Origin: Candidatus Latescibacterota bacterium
GTDB taxonomy: Bacteria; Latescibacterota; UBA2968; UBA8231
Length of the DNA: 64,000 nt
NCBI GenBank assembly: GCA_022827835.1
Contig: JAJEIO010000029.1
Location: forward strand, 62,001 to 126,000
Direction of reading: 5' to 3'
The notes under the pieces are model-generated. The model had not been told where the DNA came from. It made no database searches and worked only from the letters and a program-made list of their open reading frames with translations. The position numbers and the translations under genes are program-made. How positions within the stretch are numbered: the stretch's first letter is position 1; each line of letters begins with the position of its first letter. This document shows positions 57,306-64,000 of this stretch, in pieces.

Positions 57306-58142
57306 TCAGCGGCAGTCAACCTCGATCAGCAAGCGGCAGTGGTCGCTTGAGCCCCAGTTCTCTACCTCGTTCATAGCACAAACCTTCACGCTCTCGTGGA
57401 AGCCACGGGACGCGAACACGTAGTCCAACTGATTCACGGCGGTTTCCGGTCCCTTCCGGTAGTAGACCGTCGGCACGTTCTTGGTGTCGTTCGGCTTATC
57501 TGTTGGCTGAGAACTCGCCGGCCTGCCGTTCGGATGCTGCGGTCCTAAAAACTCAAGCCCTAGCGCCTCAAACCGATCCCATACCGTGCGCTCACGCTCA
57601 GGCACCGATAGCTTGTGGCCCGTCGCGCCATAAAACATGTTCAGGTCACCTGCCGCCAAGATGCGGTGCGTCGATGGATCGAGGCTACCGATGAACGCCG
57701 ACAGGTCTGAAATGATCCGGTGCGCCGAGGCATCCGAGAAGCCGACCTTCCAACGGCTCTTGGTGGACGGATGAGGTTTCAGCCAGCGTGCGTACATTGA
57801 CACCGCGATAAATGCCTTGTCCTTGCGAGCGACCGGCGTCACTCTGGCGATGGCCATTGTGCCGATGCCACTGGTGCCAATCTCGTCCTCGGCGAGGTCG
57901 CTGATCGGCTCAACCTGATTGAACCCCTCGACCTCAACGCGATCTGACAACTTCACCACTAGCGGCCAGCGGTCGTACAAGCACCGACTCCAGAAAATCC
58001 GGTCCTCGTACTCTACACACTCTATCAAGTCGCCGGGCGGGCTTCCCGCTTCCTGTAGGAGCGCCACGTCCGCATCCATCTTTACTAGTTCCCGCCACGG
58101 ATCCTTGCGTTTAGCGATGTTCCAGCTCACCACTTTGAGCAT
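57306..58142 (-). CDS. Endonuclease/exonuclease/phosphatase (EEP) fold protein
   Basis: A 278-residue EEP protein: VVSWNIAKRKDPW (first Asn), ALLQEAG (metal Glu), AGDLNMFYGA (Asp and Asn) and SSDHCRLLIEVD (catalytic Asp/His). EEP enzymes cut nucleic acids, phospholipids or phosphoesters. The start at 58142 overlaps the stop of the preceding 159-residue gene as TGATG, so translation is coupled. It is the last gene of the cassette with two TIR proteins. By inference it is an effector or a signal-degrading enzyme; which cannot be told. Confidence 0.88.
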   Translation of the reverse strand: MLKVVSWNIAKRKDPWRELVKMDADVALLQEAGSPPGDLIECVEYEDRIFWSRCLYDRWPLVVKLSDRVEVEGFNQVEPISDLAEDEIGTSGIGTMAIARVTPVARKDKAFIAVSMYARWLKPHPSTKSRWKVGFSDASAHRIISDLSAFIGSLDPSTHRILAAGDLNMFYGATGHKLSVPERERTVWDRFEALGLEFLGPQHPNGRPASSQPTDKPNDTKNVPTVYYRKGPETAVNQLDYVFASRGFHESVKVCAMNEVENWGSSDHCRLLIEVDCR

Positions 58143-58621
58143 CACTTTTCTTCCTCTAGCTCCTCTAACTCCAAGCCACTCATTCCATTCATACACACCT
58201 TCTTGAACTCATCCTCAAATTTTTCCGTGCACTTCACAAATTCTGTAAAATGACAATAGCCCAACGTCAAATTCTTCTTCATATCCTCGAAAGCCTTCTC
58301 CTCCTCTACGGTAAGCCCCCGATTATGTAACTTTATCATCAAGTCAGAATACAACTTGAACGACACCGCCATGTCTTGCTCTATCCGCATAAAAATTTTC
58401 TCAAAGACCTTACCCATACCTCTCATGTCGTCCACACGGCATGTCACCGAAGTGGATACCGTGCAAAGAGCAGTCAAGTTGACGACCTTATCATAAGAAG
58501 CCCGATCCTCACCTTCTCCCTGACTACCTTGCTGACTACTCTGATGTCCCTCCGGACCATGAAGAATATCACGGAGAGAATCACGGAGATAACCACTAAA
58601 AAAATTACGAAGAACAGCCAT
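58142..58621 (-). CDS. Small protein of unknown family between the TIR genes and the EEP gene
   Basis: A 159-residue protein I do not recognise. Residues 1-45 are Ser/Gln/Gly-rich (HQSSQQGSQGEGEDRASYDK) and the rest is helical with four cysteines (KVVNLTALCTVSTSVTCRVD, then an IEQDMAVSFKLYSDLMIKLH helix and TLGYCHFTEFVKC). It has no signal or TM segment in this frame. The +1 frame across its first 145 bases encodes a strong TM helix, so the true gene may begin upstream and cross by a frameshift (separate entry). It is coupled to the EEP gene. The composition is AT-richer than the neighbouring housekeeping genes. Confidence 0.6.
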   Translation of the reverse strand: MAVLRNFFSGYLRDSLRDILHGPEGHQSSQQGSQGEGEDRASYDKVVNLTALCTVSTSVTCRVDDMRGMGKVFEKIFMRIEQDMAVSFKLYSDLMIKLHNRGLTVEEEKAFEDMKKNLTLGYCHFTEFVKCTEKFEDEFKKVCMNGMSGLELEELEEEK

Positions 58622-58686
58622 CTCTCAACTTCCTTCGATAAAAGGAATAACGTGAGGCCGACATCCTTCCAGCTCCCAATATCAAC
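58474..58686 (-). other. Hidden open frame encoding a transmembrane helix, overlapping the 159-residue gene
   Basis: From an upstream in-frame TGA (58689-58687) to a TGA at 58476-58474 there are 70 open codons without an ATG. They encode SWKDVGLTLFLLSKEVERW, then LFFVIFLVVISVILSVIFFM and RRDIRVVSKVVREKVR. The hydrophobic stretch followed by a positive cluster is a classic membrane anchor, which is not expected of a random shadow frame. A T7 run (58607-58601) lies at the start of the overlap. A one-base shift into the 159-residue frame would give TM plus linker plus cytoplasmic domain. Confidence 0.45.
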
Positions 58687-58797
58687 TCAATATGATATAG
58701 GTATAATTTATTGATTGAACAGACTGACCTGTGTACAATCCAGATCTATACATCGTATTACTGGTATGTAGAGACAGGAGAGAAGAAGAAATAAAAA

Positions 58798-59202
58798 TTA
58801 AGTGCTCTTCTCCGTCGCTGTTAGCGTATCGACAACCTCTTTTGCCACATCCTCGGGACTGTCCATCGCAATATATCGCCTCGACCGGATTGGACCGGGA
58901 AGCTCGCCGGTCTTCAGATCCTTGGCCACAATTGGAATTACTCTCTTGCCCATGCCCAAGGAGGCCCCTAGCTCGAAGTTGAACCAAGATGAGTCAATGC
59001 TCCCCGGACTAACGAGAAGAACGATATATTCACTGTTCCGTAGCCCATTTTCGAGCTTGTCTGCCCATGGCTCACCCACAGGGACTTCCCGTTCGTAATA
59101 CCAGACATTCTGTCCGGCGCTCTGTAGTTGATCGACGAATCTGCGGATCCAGTCTCTGTCCGAGTAGGTGGACGATATGAAGACTTGCGGTGATTCGCTC
59201 AT
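58798..59202 (-). CDS. Single-domain TIR protein
   Basis: A 134-residue TIR domain with almost nothing else. It begins with QVFISSTYSDRDWIRRFVDQ; YYEREVPVGEPW is the BB-loop region; and E77 in SSWFNFELGASLG is the predicted catalytic glutamate. The C-terminal part (IAMDSPEDVAKEVVDTLTA) completes the fold. GAGGTGA is 9 bases before the ATG. It follows the other TIR gene by 17 bases, so they are co-transcribed. TIR domains of bacterial defence systems make NAD-derived signals or deplete NAD; the target partner here is inferred. Confidence 0.88.
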   Translation of the reverse strand: MSESPQVFISSTYSDRDWIRRFVDQLQSAGQNVWYYEREVPVGEPWADKLENGLRNSEYIVLLVSPGSIDSSWFNFELGASLGMGKRVIPIVAKDLKTGELPGPIRSRRYIAMDSPEDVAKEVVDTLTATEKST

Positions 59203-59219
59203 TATTCTTTCACCTCGCG

Positions 59220-59618
59220 TTATCGCACTGAGTTGATTCGTTCTGCGAGTTGGCCAAAGTACGTTTCTATGTCGTTTAACTGGATGAGATCTCTTCTTTT
59301 GAGGAATGTCGGCACACTTGGATCGGACTGTAGGTCTTCAGGTGTGAGTCCATGCAGTACGCCCACAATCTGGATTCGACGCCCCCAAGCCGCTCCGATC
59401 TCAGCCCAAACATACCGCCTAGTTAGCGACCACGGCGTCAGCAATACCAACAACTCCGCAGCGTCGTTGAGCGCACTTAGAATCCTCTCCTCAAAGTCCT
59501 CGCCTACATTGACGTTAGACTCGTCGAGAAAGGTAGAGGCTCCCGCCTCCTCAATCCCTTTGGCGATCTGTTTTGCGACCCAGGTATCTATGCTGCTATG
59601 GCTGACGAACACGAGCAT
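59220..59618 (-). CDS. Single-domain TIR protein, first gene of the cassette
   Basis: A 132-residue TIR domain: it opens with MLVFVSHSSIDTWVAKQIAK; STFLDESNVNVGEDFEERIL spans the BB-loop; and E73 in YVWAEIGAAWG is the predicted catalytic glutamate. The rest (LQSDPSVPTFLKRRDLIQLN) ends the fold. It is not close in sequence to the next TIR protein, so the two could form a hetero-oligomer. It starts the unit TIR-TIR-small protein-EEP. A 132-base gap separates it from the secreted-protein gene upstream. Confidence 0.88.
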   Translation of the reverse strand: MLVFVSHSSIDTWVAKQIAKGIEEAGASTFLDESNVNVGEDFEERILSALNDAAELLVLLTPWSLTRRYVWAEIGAAWGRRIQIVGVLHGLTPEDLQSDPSVPTFLKRRDLIQLNDIETYFGQLAERINSVR

Positions 59619-59750
59619 CTCTTTGGTCCACCGAGATAGAATCTAATAATTCTCCGATTCTCCTCACTTGCTCATAGTACATGAAGCCTCAGACTAAAGC
59701 AAGGTCAGGCAGTGTCGCCTATTCAATTAGCGCATTTGACGTGGTGAGTA

Positions 59751-62102
59751 TTAATACGCCACGGCGATGGTGCGGAACGCGGTGTCATTGCCGGCATCGG
59801 CACCCAGATTGACGCGCAGGATGTATAGGCCGGGTGCTGCGCTCGCTCCGTCGGCGTCGCGGCCGTCCCAAGTGAAGAGGCGTTGCGAGCCTTCGGTGCC
59901 TGGGGTGAGGACTGCTACTTGGCGTCCGGCTAGGTCGAAGACTTCCACCTGCGGCTCGGTGCCCTCGACTTTGAAGGCGACGAATCGCACCTCTAGCTGG
60001 TCGTTGATGCCGTCGCCATTGGGGGTTACGGTCGCCGAGGTCAGTTGCAGGTCGCTGATGAGCTGGGCGCTACTGGTCAGTTCGGGTAGCATGACGATGT
60101 TGGAGCGGCGCTCGGCCGCTTCGACCGACTGCCACAGGCCCGGTGCTTCGCTCGACCCGAGGTCGAGGGCAAAGACGGTGGCATTTTGCAGCAGGCGGGT
60201 AGTGAAGCTCACTTGCAGGGAGTCGCCGGAGACCACCTGCGGCAACGCGATGAGCAGTGAGTCGGCCTGCATGTCCAAGGTGGCCGGAACGACCGGCTCT
60301 GCGCCGACCATTATCGACACGCTCTGGAGGTCAACCGGCTCGGGGACGGTGAAGCGCATTAGGTCGAAGCCGCTGTCGAGTTCGTCGGTCTCGGGCCAGA
60401 GGGTGTAGGTAAAGTGCGTGTCTTGGTTGGGGCTGGCCTCGCGGGGGGCGACGCTGCCGCGCGCGCCTTGGACTAAGGCGTTTTCGTATTCGACGGAGAC
60501 TGAGTTGACGGTTGGGGCGACGGCAGGGTCGTCGGTGGCAAGGATCATCTCCAGCAGCATGAAGCGGCGGGGGCTGTCCGACTTGAAGGATTCACCGGAA
60601 AACTGGTACACATTGCTCCAAGCGTCCCAGTCCTCGCCGACGACCAGCGTGGTGTCGATGGGACCACGCAACACTTTGGGCGAACTCGTCCATTTTTCTT
60701 CGGTGATTTCTTCGAGGAGCTTATTGTAAAACGTAAAGACTGGTGCCAGCGCGTTGCCTGAACGCGAGCGCAGTTGCATTCTGGTGCCCGGAGGCAGGTC
60801 GGCGTCCCAGTGCAGGGCCTTGATGACTTTGGGCCGCCCATCGCCGACTACCTCGCCGAGATTGATAAAGGCCGACTGCAACTCGACTTGGGCCGGATGA
60901 CCCGGAGAGAACAATTGCATTTCGCCCCACTTGACGACGCCCCACCCCCTGCAGGTAACTCCGTGCCAGAACAGATAGCGGGCCTTGCGCGGCGCGAATA
61001 GGTAGCGCATGTAAAGCAGGTTGTCGGCGTTGGGGGCCACATGGGTGAAGACCTCTTCGTAATCGACGTTTTCGGGCACTTCGACGAGGGGGGCGGTGCC
61101 CGTGGCTGGGGTGCCGTCGGAAAAGAGGAGGGTGTGGCCCGGCCCAGTGCCAGAGATGGTGAAACCGAGGGTGCCTTCGTCGGGCTGCATGGAGTAGATA
61201 AACATCTCGTCGATGAAGAACGTCGCGCCTAGGTCTGCGCGGAACCACGTGCCGCCTTCGGACCATTCCGATAGCGCGCCGCGACAGTCGGTGACGGTGT
61301 TGTTGGTGTTGAGGTTGGCGTCGAAGAGGTTGAAGGTAGAGCCGGTGCCGTCACCTTCGGCGAAATTGCCGCGTAAGCTGGTGCCAATGGCGATGTTGTC
61401 GCCGATGCCGATGACCTCGATCTCGGCGAGGGCGGCGTTGGCGTTTTGCTCTTCGGAAATGATTTGGATGTACTGGATCAACTGGTAGTGGTTGCGTTCT
61501 GCGGGCGTTAAGTCGAGGTCGGGGTTAATCACTAACGCGCTGTCGCGGCCAGCGTAGCGCAACGGAATGACAATTTCTGAGTCGGCGTTGGGACGCGTGG
61601 TGCGGAAGGCTTGGCGGTAGAGAAAGAGGTCGTCCGTGGCTGAGATGCGTACGCCGGAGGTAGTGAAGACGCGGAATTGACGGAACGGGCGTGCTCCCTC
61701 CTGGTCGGGGAATTTCAGGCGGATCTCGCGGGCGAGAGCTGCGCGGCCTAGGTCGATGGTGATAAACCAATCCTCGCGGGCGTCGTCCGGGCTAGGTTGC
61801 CAATAGGTCGTTGGATCGCCGTCGATAGCTAGCCGAGCATCGGCCTCGTTGGAGCCTGCTTGCCAGAGACCACCGGCAACAGCATCACCTCTAGTACGGG
61901 TCTCGTGGACGAAGAGATGCGCGTCTTCGATGAGGTTGATGTCCTTGCGAAATTTGACGAGCGAGAGCTGGCCCTGTTCACCCACCTGGACCAATCCGAA
62001 GGGCTGTTGCCATTGGGCCCATTCCTCGGCGCTGTCGAAGGAGAGCATTTCAGCCGCGAGTGGGGCGGCTAGCACGAGGCAGACGATGATTACGCGTTGC
62101 AT
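59751..62102 (-). CDS. Large secreted protein with discoidin-like region and FlgD-type C-terminal domain
   Basis: A 783-residue exported protein. A signal peptide (about 1-17) is followed by an F5/8-type (discoidin-like) carbohydrate-binding region around residues 75-160 (LAIDGDPTTYWQPSPDDARE, WFITIDLGRAALAREIRL), a second similar region around 260-300 and a large beta domain. The C-terminus has TVTPNGDGINDQLEVRFVAF, VFDLAGRQVAVLTPG and APGLYILRVNLG, a FlgD-like/gliding-type sorting domain. ATG 62102 is preceded by AAGGAGGG. It is paralogous to the next gene. Likely surface-displayed and sugar-binding. Confidence 0.8.
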   Translation of the reverse strand: MQRVIIVCLVLAAPLAAEMLSFDSAEEWAQWQQPFGLVQVGEQGQLSLVKFRKDINLIEDAHLFVHETRTRGDAVAGGLWQAGSNEADARLAIDGDPTTYWQPSPDDAREDWFITIDLGRAALAREIRLKFPDQEGARPFRQFRVFTTSGVRISATDDLFLYRQAFRTTRPNADSEIVIPLRYAGRDSALVINPDLDLTPAERNHYQLIQYIQIISEEQNANAALAEIEVIGIGDNIAIGTSLRGNFAEGDGTGSTFNLFDANLNTNNTVTDCRGALSEWSEGGTWFRADLGATFFIDEMFIYSMQPDEGTLGFTISGTGPGHTLLFSDGTPATGTAPLVEVPENVDYEEVFTHVAPNADNLLYMRYLFAPRKARYLFWHGVTCRGWGVVKWGEMQLFSPGHPAQVELQSAFINLGEVVGDGRPKVIKALHWDADLPPGTRMQLRSRSGNALAPVFTFYNKLLEEITEEKWTSSPKVLRGPIDTTLVVGEDWDAWSNVYQFSGESFKSDSPRRFMLLEMILATDDPAVAPTVNSVSVEYENALVQGARGSVAPREASPNQDTHFTYTLWPETDELDSGFDLMRFTVPEPVDLQSVSIMVGAEPVVPATLDMQADSLLIALPQVVSGDSLQVSFTTRLLQNATVFALDLGSSEAPGLWQSVEAAERRSNIVMLPELTSSAQLISDLQLTSATVTPNGDGINDQLEVRFVAFKVEGTEPQVEVFDLAGRQVAVLTPGTEGSQRLFTWDGRDADGASAAPGLYILRVNLGADAGNDTAFRTIAVAY

Positions 62103-62112
62103 CGAACCCTCC

Positions 62113-64000
62113 TTAGTAGGCGATGCCCAAGGGGCGGAGTTGAGGATCGGCAGCAAATTCCGAACGCAGGTTTAAGGTCATCAGGTAGAGGCCGGGCGGC
62201 AGCCACTGACCTGTTTCAGCGCGGCCATCCCAGCGCAAGCTCTGCGGGCCCGCGTTCTGCAATCCGGCCTCGACGAGGGCCACGCGCCGCCCGTCGAGGC
62301 TATAGACCTCGAGGACGACGGGGACGGCTTCGGGCAGGCGGAACAGCGAATAGGCCACGTGTAATTCGTCGTTGATGCCGTCGCCGTTGGGTGTAAAGAC
62401 CGAAGAGGAAAAAGTCAAGTTCTGGATGAAGGCGGTTGTCTGCCCAGTGGTACCGAGGACGCGCAGGCTGTTGGTCGAGAGGGCCTCGCCGACATCGGCA
62501 CCGACTACGGGTTGCGGCAGGATGTCGCGTTCGCTGTCTAGAACCTCGCTCTGGAAGGTAGTGGCGAATTCGAATATCTCCGTGCCAAAGACAATGCGGA
62601 TTGGCGGATTATTGGTGCGGGTGATGCGCTCGGGCAGACGGATGAGCAGGCCCTCGGGCTCTTGGGTGACCTCGGCGGGCGCAGTTTCCGTGCGGCCCTC
62701 GCCTAGTTGCAGGCTTTTGAGTTCGGTTTGGTGCCCCGTGCGAATGCGCAATAGGTCGAAGCCGGGTGCATTAACCGCTTCGAAATCGGCTTGGAGATCA
62801 TAGACGAATTCTATTGCTTCGCCGAGGGGGACTTGGGTGATCCCGCTGGCGGGCTGCGGATCGTCTAGGGGAGCCACTTCGCCGCGCACGTTGGCGGCCA
62901 ACAGCGGGGCGGTTTCGAGCCACAGCGAGTCGAGGCGCACGAAGTCGTCAAAGGAATCGCTTTCCATGGTGACGCGGAACTGCAAATGGGTGCCGTTGCG
63001 CAGGTTAATTGGTTGGCCCGATTCGACGAAAGGTGCCGACCAGAAAGTCCAATTATCCGAATCGTAGCCGATGGACGCACGGACGCCGGGTTTGGGCTGG
63101 CGTTCGGTTAGGTCAGCCATGGCGTGGATGCGCACGAAGCGGGTGCGCAGTGCGTTTTCGTAGTGGTCGCGCGAGACTACGCGCTCCAGCCCGGTGTCCA
63201 TGTACTCGTGATAGACGGCCGGATCGTCGTCTAGGCCGGTGCGGATTTCAATCTTGATCTGAGCCGCTGCATCGGGAGTTTTCACCGGTGTTCCATCGAT
63301 CATGCGGAATTTTGTCGTCTGCCAGAACAGCCGCCCGAAATTCACGGGTTCGCCGAGGTCGGTTATCTTGGTCTTGTATATGGCCCGTTGCGGCACGCCT
63401 TGGGCGAAGAGTTGGAACTCGCTGATCGAGCCGATCAAGGCGAAGGCAACCAAGGCGTTGGCCTCGGTTAGGACTAGGCGGTCTTCGTCGAGGAGCGAAA
63501 GTCGCCGTTGGTAGCGGAAAAAGCGCAGATACTGGCGGTTGAAGTCGATGCGGACCTGCGGGGTGAAATTGTTGTCAACATCGGCGATGACGGTGGAGAG
63601 TGGGTTGACATTGCCTTCGAGTACTGGGGGTTCGGGCGCGACTGAGGCGGTTACCTGAAAAGCGGGAATGAAGTCCGTTTCCAGCGGGGTCCCGTCGGAG
63701 CGGAAACCCTCGCTGGGCGGGATAAAGCCGAAGGCCACCGCTGGCACCGACACGGCCAAATCCATGGTGAAGGTTTCTTTTTCGACGAGGTCGGCTTTGG
63801 GCGGATTATAGGTGGTAGGGTTGCCGTCAATGAGCCAGGAGCCGTTTTCCGATGGGTCGGGTATGCCGTTGTTCCACTTCCACATCCTCGGCGTTTCGCC
63901 GTCTAGGTAGTCGAAGATGCGGTCGCTGGGGTCGCGCCAGAAAGCCCAGTTGTCGATATGGGAAAAAACCGTTTCGTCCAGCGTGAAGTACGTGGGCTGA
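62113..64000 (-). CDS. Large secreted protein, partial at the window edge
   Basis: At least 628 residues; the frame runs past 64000 (the visible first codons encode PTYFTLDETVFSHIDNWAFW), so the start is outside. It has discoidin-like elements (WLIDGNPTTYNPPKA, with EKETFTMDLAVSVPAVAFGF) and a FlgD/gliding-type C-terminal domain (SVFTPNGDGINDELHVAYSL, VYSLDGRRVALVEAG, PPGLYLMTLNL). It precedes the paralogue at 59751-62102 by 10 bases and is probably co-transcribed. Function unknown; binding of extracellular sugar polymers is plausible. Confidence 0.78.
   Translation of the reverse strand, partial: QPTYFTLDETVFSHIDNWAFWRDPSDRIFDYLDGETPRMWKWNNGIPDPSENGSWLIDGNPTTYNPPKADLVEKETFTMDLAVSVPAVAFGFIPPSEGFRSDGTPLETDFIPAFQVTASVAPEPPVLEGNVNPLSTVIADVDNNFTPQVRIDFNRQYLRFFRYQRRLSLLDEDRLVLTEANALVAFALIGSISEFQLFAQGVPQRAIYKTKITDLGEPVNFGRLFWQTTKFRMIDGTPVKTPDAAAQIKIEIRTGLDDDPAVYHEYMDTGLERVVSRDHYENALRTRFVRIHAMADLTERQPKPGVRASIGYDSDNWTFWSAPFVESGQPINLRNGTHLQFRVTMESDSFDDFVRLDSLWLETAPLLAANVRGEVAPLDDPQPASGITQVPLGEAIEFVYDLQADFEAVNAPGFDLLRIRTGHQTELKSLQLGEGRTETAPAEVTQEPEGLLIRLPERITRTNNPPIRIVFGTEIFEFATTFQSEVLDSERDILPQPVVGADVGEALSTNSLRVLGTTGQTTAFIQNLTFSSSVFTPNGDGINDELHVAYSLFRLPEAVPVVLEVYSLDGRRVALVEAGLQNAGPQSLRWDGRAETGQWLPPGLYLMTLNLRSEFAADPQLRPLGIAY

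Noticed and set aside
58376-58714. Plus-strand open frame of 112 codons over the TIR cassette
   Set aside because: It is antisense to the small-protein gene, has no ribosome site, and its composition mirrors the other strand; the minus-strand reading is coupled to the EEP gene.
1-64000. CRISPR array, tRNA, rRNA or insertion sequence
   Set aside because: I found no regularly spaced repeats, no tRNA-like cloverleaf and no transposase frame; gaps are all under 300 bases and largely explained by promoters or inverted repeats. A tRNA scan program was not available.

Overview
The window is GC-rich, gene-dense bacterial chromosome with about 62 protein genes and no gene-free stretch over 300 bases. 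I see no rRNA, tRNA, CRISPR array or insertion sequence. Three traits recall lineages such as Latescibacterota or Poribacteria: secreted proteins ending in FlgD/Por-type C-terminal domains (the NPFN motif), five phytanoyl-CoA-dioxygenase-like enzymes, and many beta-propeller and Gfo/Idh/MocA proteins. That placement is inference, because no taxonomic marker was searched.

Layout. 0-4.2 kb is a minus-strand toxin-antitoxin island: a HigB toxin with a HigA antitoxin fused to a TIR domain, a HicB-like antitoxin, a broken XRE regulator, VapBC and HEPN/MNT. 4.3-13 kb holds an aldo/keto reductase, a TesA-like esterase facing a YbbA/YbbP-like ABC exporter with a GDPD, an amidohydrolase, a DUF1992 protein and a PfkB kinase. 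13-15.2 kb holds an orphan BrnA-like antitoxin and an ATPase/DUF4276 pair. 15.2-23.9 kb is housekeeping: ffh-rpsP-rimM-trmD-rplS and rsmB-PASTA-rpe. 24-33 kb is a plus-strand run: recJ, apgM, GDPD, a lipoprotein, an L,D-transpeptidase with an apparently inactive copy, a ceramidase-like protein, a YkgJ-type protein and a Gfo/Idh oxidoreductase. 33-57 kb is a catabolic patchwork of PhyH enzymes, oxidoreductases, a serine hydrolase, propeller proteins, a lyase and amidohydrolases, interrupted by a TA-like pair, a Fic protein, ankyrin repeats, dcd and arsC. 57.3-59.6 kb is a compact four-gene cassette: two single-domain TIR proteins, a small protein of unknown family beside a hidden membrane-spanning frame, and an EEP-fold nuclease or phosphatase. 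59.7-64 kb holds two large tandem secreted proteins, the second cut by the window edge.

The candidates for undescribed biology are the HigB / HigA-TIR module at the left end and the TIR-TIR-membrane protein-EEP cassette near the right end. Both join a TIR domain with its expected catalytic glutamate to partners I do not recognise from named defence systems. Translational coupling by ATGA or GTGA overlaps is common here and was used to choose several starts.
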